DNA of 64,000 bases, taken from NCBI GenBank assembly GCA_037355855.1, contig CM074761.1:5661346-5725345 (forward strand). The letters run 5' to 3'. The notes under the pieces were generated by a model. That model did not search any database, was not told where the DNA came from, and was given only the letters and a program-made list of their open reading frames with translations. A program made the position numbers and the translations under genes. This document shows positions 11,070 through 20,394 of the stretch, one piece after another (the first letter of the stretch is position 1; each line of letters begins with the position of its first letter). The DNA is from Pseudo-nitzschia pungens (lineage: Eukaryota > Bacillariophyta > Bacillariophyceae > Bacillariales > Bacillariaceae).

Positions 11070-14000
11070 ATGCGTTTCGAGACTACTGCCGTTGCCGCAC
11101 TAACAACACTTGCCTCCGCAAGCATTGTTGAAAATCACCATGATGTTCCAAAAGAATCTTCCAACCGTCCATGGTTTCATTCTGACAATTATCACAAATA
11201 CATTTCCTTTTTCAAGACACACTCCAGCCAAGTGGATAGTTTGCAGGATCGTTCCTTCGTCAGTCCTATTTTGAAAAATGATCCTGTGAATGAACCAGTC
11301 AACACTGAATCAGGTGCAGATGTGATGGATGCAACTACTACTGCAGACTTAGGTATTCTGGGGCGAAGGCCTACTCCCACGAAAGAAGTGAAAGCTGTGT
11401 CAAGTGGTTCACCTGATTTTGAGTACAAGTCGGAGGAGATAACAAGTAGGGGTTTATTTCAAGGAGGTGGAATGGTCGGACGCCATCTTGATGCAACTCC
11501 TGCAGCATCCTTTGATTGTGAAACATATTGTGCATCGTTCACACGCCCTATCGTTTACGCTTCGGGAGCTGAATTGAAGAACTATATCTATGGATGCTCT
11601 ACTACTGGAGGAGCATGCCCATATCCTTTGGATGTTCCATTGTCTTGCTGGGATACGTCTAAGGTGACTGACATGTCTTCAGCAGTGCACTCTACTCTCA
11701 CTGAACGTTTGGATTGCTGGGATGTTTCTGGAGTGACGAACATGGATAAGATGTTTTATAAATGTTCTGCTTTCAACCATCCCCTCAACCAATGGGATGT
11801 TTCAAAAGTTACTTCAATGCAAGGGATGTTTGGATTTGCAGCTGCTTTCAATCAAACTCTGAACAATTGGGATGTATCTGAAGTGACAGACATGGGTGGG
11901 ATGTTTGAAGGTGCAAAAAATTTCAATCAGCCACTCAATGCATGGAATGTCTTGAAAGTGAAGAATGTGATAGATATGTTCTACCGAGCACATTCATTCA
12001 ATCAACCAATCAATGATTGGAACCTTTACCAAGTTGACAAGATGGATGGAATGTTTTCAGTTGCACTTGCCTTCAACCAGCCACTCAATGAGTGGGACGT
12101 GTCGAGAGTTACTGATATGAAGTACATGTTTACTTCTTGTCATTCTTTCGACCAACCACTCAACGAGTGGGACGTGTCCAACTCTGTGACCATGAGAGGA
12201 ATGTTTTCAGCTGCGCTTGCGTTCAACCAGCCTCTCAATGAATGGAATGTTACGAAGGTGAAAAACACGGTGAAAATGTTTTACAAAGCAACTACCTTCA
12301 ATCAGCCCCTCAATGATTGGGATCTGTCTTCAGTTCTCTCTATGGGGGATATGTTTGGATCTGCTGGATCTTTCAATCAGTGCTTGGGTTCATGGGGAGG
12401 AAAGACTGAGAAATTGGTGGACTACACAGGCATTTTCAACGGTACTGCCTGTGTATTTGACTTTCCACCTGCATTCTCTGATGGTATCTGGTGTAATGAA
12501 GCTTGTCCAAGCGAGTTTCCTTCCTTTTTTCCCAGTGTACTTCCTACCACATCCTCATCACCATCATCTCCTCCGAGCGTATCTTCATCACCAACAATCA
12601 GTCCCTTCCCCACTGTTTCTCCCAGTACCAGCATGCTTCCTAGCATGGTTCCCACTTTGGTCTATTGTGAAACATATTGTTCACCGTTCACAAGCCAAAT
12701 CATTGATGTGTCTGGATCTGATTTCAAGACTGTTGTCTCTGAATGCACTACTGGAGGAGCATGCCCATATGCTGATGATGTTCCATTGACTTGCTGGGAT
12801 ACTTCTAAGGTGACTGACATGTCTTCAGCAGTGCACTATACTCTCACTGAACGTTTGGATTGCTGGGATGTTTCTGGAGTGACGAACATGGATAAGATGT
12901 TTTATAATTGTTCTGCTTTCAACCATCCCCTCAACCAATGGGATGTTTCAAAAGTTACTTCAATGCAAGGGATGTTTAAATTTGCAGCTGCTTTCAATCA
13001 AACTCTGAACAATTGGGATGTATCTGAAGTGACAGACATGGGTGGGATGTTTGAAGGTGCAAAAAATTTCAACCAGCCACTCAGTAGATGGGATGTTTCA
13101 AAAGTGAAGAACATGACAGATATTTTCTACAAGGCCATTTCCTTCGACCAACCAATCAATGATTGGAACGTTTCACACGTTGAAAGTACATTTGGGTTCT
13201 TCTCAACTGCATTTAAATTCAACCAGCCACTCAATGAGTGGGACGTGTCGAGAGTTACTGATATGAGATACATGTTCTCTGATACTCGTTTTTTCAATCA
13301 GCCACTCAACCAATGGAGTGTTGTGAATGCTGGGACGATGAAAGGAATGTTTAGAAAGTCACGGGCTTTCAACCAGCCTCTCAATGAATGGGATGTTTCG
13401 AATGTGAAAAGCTTGTCGGAAATGTTTTCTTCTGCTCTTGTCTTCAATCAGGCCCTCGATGCCTGGAACGTCGCTCAGGCTGTTTTCTTTGTGGAAATGT
13501 TCTCATCTGCAGAATCTTTCAATCAATGCCTGGGCTCATGGGAAAGCTTGACTTCTGATAGAGGAATATTTACGACAGATATGTTTAATGGGACAGCATG
13601 TGAATTTAATTTGATCTCCGATGGTATCTGGTGCACTGATGATTGTACAGGACCAAACCCAACCTCCTCTCCCTCTACCAATCCCCCAACCGCTAGTCCA
13701 GGTGTGAGTCCAACCTCTTTACCCAGTTTTGCCCCAAGCATTGGTCAAATTTCTACCCCGACCACAGGCCCAGTTGGAAGTCCGAGCTCTCTCCCTAGCA
13801 TTATCACCACGAGTCCAAGTTCTGCTCCCAGTTTTGATGTAAACACAAGTCAAACACCTACCCCCAGCATCAGCACAGGTCCAAGCTCTTTCCCCACTGA
13901 TGACGTTACCATGAGTCCAACACCTGCCCCCAGTGTCACTACAACGAGTCCAACACCTGCCCCCATTGTCACTACAACGAGTCCAACAGCTGCTACCAGT

Positions 14001-14534
14001 TCCCCTTCAGTGAAGCCATCAATTATAAACCGTGCCGATACATCGAGTCCAACATTTGGCCCCAGCACAACCCCAACCCCTCCCCCAACCATGCCTCTGA
14101 CCCCAAGTCCGACTGCTTCGCCCACAGCTGCTCCCAACGTGCAACCAAGTGAATGTGTGAATGATGCTTCGTTCCGCTTGAATGGCAAAAATAAATTCGA
14201 TTGCGATTGGGTTGCAAAGAAAGCAGGGTCACGTTGTGGTCGCAAGGACAAAGAAACGAAGGTGAAAGCCAAGGTATACTGTCCCATGTCTTGCGATTTG
14301 CGCTGCCTGTGCAGGGATTCCGGCAAGCGATTCAAGACCAAGCGCGAGTCCATCAGGTGCCCTGACATCACGGAACAGAGTCAATGCAGCAACAAAGCCA
14401 AAGGAGGCAAGGGCAAGGGCTTGGCCCAGAAAATGATTGTAGGGAAGAAAAATACCGTCGCAGACTTTTGTCCCAAGACCTGTGGGACTTGTTTTGCCAA
14501 TGTTGGAGGACAGTCGGCCGGAATTATTTTGTAG
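11070..14534 (+). CDS. Secreted BspA-like (DUF285) repeat surface protein
   Basis: This 1154-residue protein begins MRFETTAVAALTTLASASIV, a plausible signal peptide; an in-frame TTG upstream was not used. Two homologous halves, about residues 148-475 and 532-860, each start with a Cys-containing CETYC segment and then carry about ten DUF285 units of the form FNQPLNEWDVSRVTDMKYMF. These are the leucine-rich-repeat-like units of BspA proteins, known for surface binding. A Ser/Pro/Thr linker separates the halves. A second PT/SP-rich spacer (about 860-1025) leads to a Cys-rich tail with two CP(M/K)(S/T)C-type modules. The DNA of the halves is almost identical over about 240 bp, indicating recent duplication. 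No transmembrane anchor is evident. The likely role is cell-wall or extracellular adhesion; the ligand is unknown. Confidence 0.88.
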   Translation: MRFETTAVAALTTLASASIVENHHDVPKESSNRPWFHSDNYHKYISFFKTHSSQVDSLQDRSFVSPILKNDPVNEPVNTESGADVMDATTTADLGILGRRPTPTKEVKAVSSGSPDFEYKSEEITSRGLFQGGGMVGRHLDATPAASFDCETYCASFTRPIVYASGAELKNYIYGCSTTGGACPYPLDVPLSCWDTSKVTDMSSAVHSTLTERLDCWDVSGVTNMDKMFYKCSAFNHPLNQWDVSKVTSMQGMFGFAAAFNQTLNNWDVSEVTDMGGMFEGAKNFNQPLNAWNVLKVKNVIDMFYRAHSFNQPINDWNLYQVDKMDGMFSVALAFNQPLNEWDVSRVTDMKYMFTSCHSFDQPLNEWDVSNSVTMRGMFSAALAFNQPLNEWNVTKVKNTVKMFYKATTFNQPLNDWDLSSVLSMGDMFGSAGSFNQCLGSWGGKTEKLVDYTGIFNGTACVFDFPPAFSDGIWCNEACPSEFPSFFPSVLPTTSSSPSSPPSVSSSPTISPFPTVSPSTSMLPSMVPTLVYCETYCSPFTSQIIDVSGSDFKTVVSECTTGGACPYADDVPLTCWDTSKVTDMSSAVHYTLTERLDCWDVSGVTNMDKMFYNCSAFNHPLNQWDVSKVTSMQGMFKFAAAFNQTLNNWDVSEVTDMGGMFEGAKNFNQPLSRWDVSKVKNMTDIFYKAISFDQPINDWNVSHVESTFGFFSTAFKFNQPLNEWDVSRVTDMRYMFSDTRFFNQPLNQWSVVNAGTMKGMFRKSRAFNQPLNEWDVSNVKSLSEMFSSALVFNQALDAWNVAQAVFFVEMFSSAESFNQCLGSWESLTSDRGIFTTDMFNGTACEFNLISDGIWCTDDCTGPNPTSSPSTNPPTASPGVSPTSLPSFAPSIGQISTPTTGPVGSPSSLPSIITTSPSSAPSFDVNTSQTPTPSISTGPSSFPTDDVTMSPTPAPSVTTTSPTPAPIVTTTSPTAATSSPSVKPSIINRADTSSPTFGPSTTPTPPPTMPLTPSPTASPTAAPNVQPSECVNDASFRLNGKNKFDCDWVAKKAGSRCGRKDKETKVKAKVYCPMSCDLRCLCRDSGKRFKTKRESIRCPDITEQSQCSNKAKGGKGKGLAQKMIVGKKNTVADFCPKTCGTCFANVGGQSAGIIL

Positions 14535-15941
14535 CTTGCCGAACCAAACGAATGTCCGTGCACTTGTTCACCACGCTTTTATGCGAAGAATAACTTAGAG
14601 ATATAACGCTTACTTAAAAATTTATAGTATGTTTCAGACCATCGAAATCTGATGCGGAAGCACATTTTTCTCACCCTAGTACGCAATCGCTGCCCGGCCG
14701 ACGATCGCTCCGCTCCCTTCCTGCCATCGTTCCGACGACGGCAGCAGCACTCCCTTGTACGCCACGCGAGCCACCCATGCTGTTCGTTCCCGTTTCGGCG
14801 TTGGTTTTGGAACGTGGGGAGCACGCGAGATTGTCCGTCCTCGCACATCCGGTTTCGAAACACCGCAAGCTATCTTGCCGCGAGACCGAGACCGATTGTT
14901 CGTCGCCGTCGCGATTTTCGAAGCGGTGCCGTTCGCGATCCAAACATTGGTGCGTTGTTTCGTCTCGATCGGAAATGGATCGCAGACGCGGAACGGAACG
15001 GAACGAACCGAGTCGGGGGGTGTTGTCTTGTCCGCGGAACACCATTGTTTGCCACCGACGTTTCCGCGAAGCGAAGAGAGACTCCGTGGCAACGCCCAAC
15101 ACCGTTTCGGTCGCTTGTCTCGTCTCGTCTCGTCTCGTCCCGTCGCGTCCGATCCATCCATCCATCCAATCGGAGACGAAGAGTCGCGTCTCCGGAGGAG
15201 ATCGGAACGATGGCGGTTCGTCGTCGACCGGTTGCGGCGGACGTGTCGAAACGACGGACGCGACGCGCATCGCTTTTGTTGCGAGCGCGCAAACCGCTTG
15301 CGACCGCGAAAGCGGAGAAGCGCGCCGCTCTCGACCGGTGGAGGTGCCAATCCAATCATCGGTCGGTCGGACGGATGGAACGGATTTGATTTGATTTTGG
15401 AGCGCAAGAATTCCCACCACCGCGGGCGGTCGAGAGAACCCCAAGAACGCGGTCGATTAGTACCGTATTGTTTGGAGGAATGCGGTAAGATAATTGCGAG
15501 TGCGCAATTACCGCACCGGTACCCTTGTGAGTCCGACCTCGGGTTCGCAGCACTGCTGCCGTACGGGGAACTGCCTGGAATCCGGCTCCGCAAGCATTGG
15601 GGCGGCGTTCCGATCGGAGAAGTTGTTTCTCTCGCTCGAACCGGCTTTGTACCAAAAATGAAATAAAATAATAATACTACAAGTACCCGTACCCGTGCGT
15701 TCCTGCCATTTGTTTTCGGAGTTGTGTTTCGCGCAAGTTACCGCCGGACACCATCGTCCACCGAGTTCTGGCCGTGCGGCACGAAGAGATCATCAATTCA
15801 ATAGAACCACCGAAAGCGACAAAATAATGCTAGACGTGGGTTGTTCGCTATGAATATGAATATGAATACAAGTATCCTATGCATGCATCTAGGTAGGACC
15901 TACGGCACTTGATTCTGTTCGACCCCAGCATTGGGTTCGGG
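14535..15941. other. GC-rich intergenic region, no defended gene
   Basis: Between about 14650 and 15660 four or more frames on both strands stay open for 150-300 codons. The translations are Arg/Ser-rich shadows of one another without domains, as expected from GC-rich, TCG-rich sequence (for example CTCGTCTCGTCTCGTC at about 15120). Confidence 0.5.
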
Positions 15942-16244
15942 ATGTGCATTACTTGTATTTATTTTGTCGTCCTTTCCCTTTCGGCCGCCCGAGCAGAATC
16001 GAAGAACACCTCCGAAGACCGCATCGACAACTATTTTTTTTTGGGCCGACCGATGGGGGATGATTCAAAAAAACAATACGTTGCGTCGCCGAGGCCCGCC
16101 GAAAACGCACCGATGCCGTCGAATCCACCCGCGGAACGCAATATCGACACCAATAAAATCCGGATTCCCCTCCACACTCGTCTCTTCGCTTTCGAGCCAC
16201 GAAGATTCCAAAGACCAGTGGCAGAAGGACGAAGTACGTTGTGA
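15942..16244 (+). CDS. Possible small secreted protein
   Basis: A 100-residue frame opens with MCITCIYFVVLSLSAARA followed by Glu, which reads as a good cleavable signal peptide. The rest is hydrophilic and Pro/Asn-rich and lacks cysteines after the leader. I recognise no family. The region is GC-rich with other open frames, so chance cannot be excluded. A spliced extension is possible. Confidence 0.35.
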   Translation: MCITCIYFVVLSLSAARAESKNTSEDRIDNYFFLGRPMGDDSKKQYVASPRPAENAPMPSNPPAERNIDTNKIRIPLHTRLFAFEPRRFQRPVAEGRSTL

Positions 16245-16655
16245 CGGTACACAGTTCATCACCCCATCGACAGCGATGAACAGCAAGTTGAACCGTTCTA
16301 TGCTTTGCTCTCGTCACGACCGCGGTGGGTCGCGAGGAAACGGGTGCCGATCGGATCGGGTCGGATCGTACCGGATCGTACCGGATCCGATTCGATCCGA
16401 TAGGCGTATCCATCGATCCAAACGATCCAATTCGTGTCTTTCGTTCCCAATCGGAGTCGAAAGCGGTGGGTCACGGACTCCTCTCCCTCGGGGGAAACCG
16501 CTCGGAGGAAATTTTTGGTTCGTTGCGTGATTCAAGAGGCGGCGGCGGCGGCAGCTTTTCCGAGGCGCAGCGCACGGCGCACATCCAACGCGGTCCCGAT
16601 TTCTTATTCGTTTTTCCTTTTTTTTTTCTTGTTCTTGTTCTTGTTCTTGTTCGGG
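16245..16655. other. Intergenic, pentamer-rich
   Basis: No gene is supported. It includes GGATCG/GTACCGGATC 5-mer runs around 16350-16410. The 3-prime flank of the proteasome-like gene probably lies at its right end. Confidence 0.4.
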
Positions 16656-17917
16656 CTACTCCTTTCGCGGATTGTGGTTCGGAACGCAAAAGGTTCCGCG
16701 TTTCCACAGTTTCCGCGGCCTTCCCCTCCTTCTCGTCGGCGACGAGTAGTCCAGGATTGCGGCCTCCCAGTAGATCCGGGAGATCGGCGCGGGATTGGCA
16801 TTGGCATTGGCATTGCCGTTGGCATTGCCGTTGGCATTGCCGTTGGCATTGGCGTTCTCCAAAGGGGCGGGGGCGCCGGGCGATGAACCGCTCCTCTCGC
16901 TTGCATTCCCCGATGCCGCCGCCGCCGCTGTCGCAAGGGTTGGATTCCCAAGCAGTGGCGGTCGCCGCTGGTGGATCCCGGCGTGGTGACGAAGCAGGAC
17001 GTCCCTGGCCAGCTCGAGTGCCCGATCGAGCGACAGAGACTCCAGGATCCGACCGACGTCCATCGTTTCGTCGCCATCGTCGTCATTGTTCTCGTTCTCG
17101 TCCGTTTCCGCGCCTGGCCGGCGCTCTTGCTCTCGCGTTCGCTTCGTGGTTTCTCGCTGATCGCGCTCCTCCCACAACCGCGCGCAGAGTTTCTCCTCGA
17201 CTCGATCGGCATCGCTTCCGAGCACGGCGGCCCCGCAGTCCCAGAACTGTCCCGTCGGGTCGACCCTCCAGATCTTTCCGTCGCCCAGAACCACCGCCGA
17301 ACTCTGCGGCGTCGACGAGACCAGTGCGGTGTGCGATGCGATGCGATGCATTTCGAATCCGATCCGATCCATTTCGATGGAATCAATCCGTTTCGTTTCG
17401 TTTCGTTTCGTTTTGTTTCGTTTCGTTTCGTTTCGTTTCGTTTCGTTTCGTTTCGTTTCGTTTCGTTTCGAATCCGATCCGATCCGATCCGATCCACAAG
17501 AAAGGAATTCGATTTCGATTTCGATTTCGATTTCGAATTCGAATTCGATTGTTTGGAAGAGGAACCCAAAACCATGCGGCGGGGAAACACGAGCGGGAGA
17601 CGATTTGTGTGAGAGCGCGCGGAAAGAAAGAAAGAACGATCCCCTTGTTCGTTGCGGCACGACCGACAAACCGCACCGACCCAAACGACGGAAGTTCGAT
17701 TTCGCATCATTCCCCAAGCACGGCTTTCCGTTTTCTTCCAATGCATTGCATTGCATTCCGTTGCTTGCATTCCGTCCGAAACAAAAGAGCGCCACTCACC
17801 GCTAGCATTCGCCCCAATTTTTGTTTCTGGGCCGCCGCAAGGTCCTGCGTCACGACCTGGAGCTGGTTGGCCAGGTCCCGGGCCAGTCGTCCGGACGACG
17901 CCACCACCGGGAATGCG

Positions 17918-17950
<33 letters not shown>

Positions 17951-19041
17951 ATGTTGTTGTTGCAATCCTTAGAGTCGTTTTTGCGTTCTTGTTCTTGTTC
18001 TTGTTCGTGTACGTCGTCGTCCCAGAGGGATCCATCCAAAGCTGAAGCCTCCGCCGCCAGATCACGGAGTTTTTCTCCCAGGATGCGATTGTCTACGGCG
18101 TTTCCGGCCGTGGCACCGATCATTCCCGGTCCAATGTCCCAGAGGGGACCCGTCGCGGTCGTTGGGCGGGTCGTTTCCTCGAACAAGAAGAGGGGAAGCG
18201 AAGGCGGGTAGCCCTTGTTGTCGCCGTCCGCATCCTTGTCCCTGGTTGTCACCCCCTCCTCCTCGTTTTCGTTTTCGTTGCGATTGCTGGCATCGGCAAG
18301 ATCGGCGCGGACCTCGTCGGGCGACAAGGACAAGGACAAGGACAGCGAAAGCGGCAAAGCAAGCGTCGTGACCACCACCAGTCCGTCGCGGCATCGCATC
18401 GCCACCAATCCGTTGGACATTGGATTGCCATTGTTGTTGCTGTCCGAAGCAAGCTTTCCGGCCCGGACCGCGGCCTCTACCGGATGGAGGCGTCCGCTCG
18501 GCGAAAAGACGGTGGGAGGGAGTTCCTCGTACCGGGCCACCTCGTCGGTGTTTGCGTTTGCGTTTGCGTTTGCGTGTGCGTTGGTACCCGTGCTCGTGCC
18601 CGAACTCTGGGTGGTTCCGGAATGCGAAGAAGAACCACCCACGGCGAGCCACGGAACGCGATCGTTGGAGTAATGGTAGTCATTGTTGTTGTTGTTGTTG
18701 AAATCTTGGTAGCCATAGTCGCGGTCGCAGTTGTCTTGGTTGGAATTGGAAATGGAATGCGGCGCTCGACCGAGATCACTCCGGGTGCTGCTTCTTGTCG
18801 GTGACGTCGATGCCGATGCCGATGCCGATGCAAATGCAAATGCAAATGCCACCAGCGACAACGAAAACGACGACGGAGAACAAAGCACCGCCAGCGTCGC
18901 CCCGAGGGTGGCGAAAGACCCCAAACCGGAACCACCGCAACGGATCCTCCCCGTGCTTGGGTTGCGGTCCCGCACCGGAACATGCACCACGCGTGCCGTA
19001 TTGTGCATATTGCAACGAGTGCGTGAACGGTAATTACGCAT
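16656..19041 (-). CDS. Divergent proteasome alpha-subunit-like protein with N-terminal hydrophobic leader
   Basis: Exon 1 (19041-17800) and exon 2 (17303-16656) join in phase 0 through a GTGAGT...GCCGCAG intron, giving 629 residues. From about residue 171, YEELPPTVFSPSGRLHPVEA matches the start of 20S proteasome alpha subunits (FSPxGRLxQVEYA). NGLVAMRCRDGLVV, WDIGPGMIGATAGNAVDNR and, across the splice, VVLGDGKIWRVDPTGQFWDC follow the family order (GLxxDG, RxDPxG). ELAR and LSLDRALELA match the C-terminal helix region. Unusual additions are a hydrophobic N-terminus (about residues 38-75), Asn/Ala/Ser/Glu low-complexity inserts and a basic RRGRPRK tail. The fold assignment follows from motif order. 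Incorporation into a 20S particle is doubtful given the inserts and possible ER targeting. It may be a specialised or neofunctionalised paralogue. Confidence 0.7.
17304..17799 (-). repeat. Intron with (CGAAA)n and other pentanucleotide repeats
   Basis: The plus strand shows about sixteen consecutive TTTCG units (17391-17470), then GATCC units and a TTTCGA run. It lies wholly inside the proteasome-like gene intron. Confidence 0.9.
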
Positions 19042-20394
19042 TAACTTAAGAAAAAGAGTTGGTGGGGGGGGGGGATTGGTTGGATGGTTGGATGGTTGGA
19101 TGGTTGGATGGATGGACGGATGGATGATAGATCCGGCGTTGCGCTGGTTTTTTTTTCTCTCTCAAAATCAAAAAAGCTTTTGTTTGTATCCGGGGCAGCA
19201 CCGAAAAAAAGTGCAAAATAACTTACTGTACCAAGAAAAGGTGCGGTAAGTGTGAAGCGAGAAGCGAGAAGCGAGAAGCGGGTGAGCGATCTCGAGAAGA
19301 TTGTTTTGCTATTTTTTTGAGATTGATTGATTGAGAGAGGAGTAAGATCTTAAGTAATTAACCTTAATAATGAACATCGTAACCTTACCGTAATTACTGG
19401 TAACCTTAGTCGAAAAACAGTTACTGGTACGTACTTTCCCGTACGGTAACTTGCGTGCTGTTCACAATCTTGTGTCTGCTTGCGCACGGTACACGTACGT
19501 ACGAACTTCTTCGCAATGGGGTAACCTTAACTAACTGCATAATAATAAGGTTACCGTATGATTATTTCCTCCGATTCATTCACGCGGAGCGTGTCGTTTT
19601 CGGGCGTGCACAGCCGGCGTCCCTCCATGGAAACATCCAAGGGCCTATTACTAGGAAATTGTGAAGACGAGACATCGTACGGTACTACCGTAGTAATCTT
19701 ACTAGAAAAGCTGTGATCGTTATATTATTATTAATGTTTATGGATGGCGTCAAAAACTCGTTCGGCGGCCAAATGCCCATCATAACTGTACGGTATGAAG
19801 ACATACGGTATGAAGACAAAGTAATCTTACAGTGCTGCTGCTTACAGGGAGGAAACGCTATGAACCATTTTAACATACTACACTGAAGCAAATAAATAAT
19901 GGATGCGCCATGCTCTGTTATCTACCGCAATTACCGTACAGTTCAAAAAACCCTTTCGAGATTGAAAGATGAACGTACCGGTAGTAATTAAGATAACCGC
20001 GGTGAGATTACCACAGCATGATATTTTGAGATGAACAGAAAAAAACCAATCCAATTCTGATTAAATATTGTCGAAAGACTCACTCTATCAGGGCCAGTGA
20101 AGAATCTCTAGAAAGTTCCTTTTAGTTTTTAATACGATTTTCTAAAACTGCCCATCGTTCTTGGATTCGGAACACGCGACTCCACGGCGCCATGCCCTAA
20201 GGTTACTACGAAAGTCCTGTTCGTCACAATTTATTTCTGAATGCATGATGGGGCAACCAATTTTCGATCCATGTCCTCTCTGGTCCCGTACGGTCTCACC
20301 CATCTCATAATTTCACAACCACAACAACAACAACAACACTTTTTGAAACAGCAAACTACTATTGTTATACTTCTTGTATATACAAAAAATCACA
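19042..20394. other. Intergenic region between divergent genes
   Basis: This separates the minus-strand proteasome-like gene from the plus-strand M11 protease gene and presumably holds both promoters. It contains TGGATGGT repeats (19077-19125), AGAAGCG repeats (about 19255-19280) and dense GGTAACCTTA-type motifs (19350-19560). No gene is supported. Confidence 0.45.

Noticed and set aside
14650..15660. Overlapping ORFs of 200-305 codons on both strands
   Set aside because: All are Arg/Ser-rich shadows of each other in GC-rich, TCG-rich DNA with no domain, signal peptide or splice logic.
16325..18211. 628-codon plus-strand ORF
   Set aside because: It is antisense to the proteasome-like gene and runs through its pentamer intron; the translation is low-complexity (FRFVSFRFVS).
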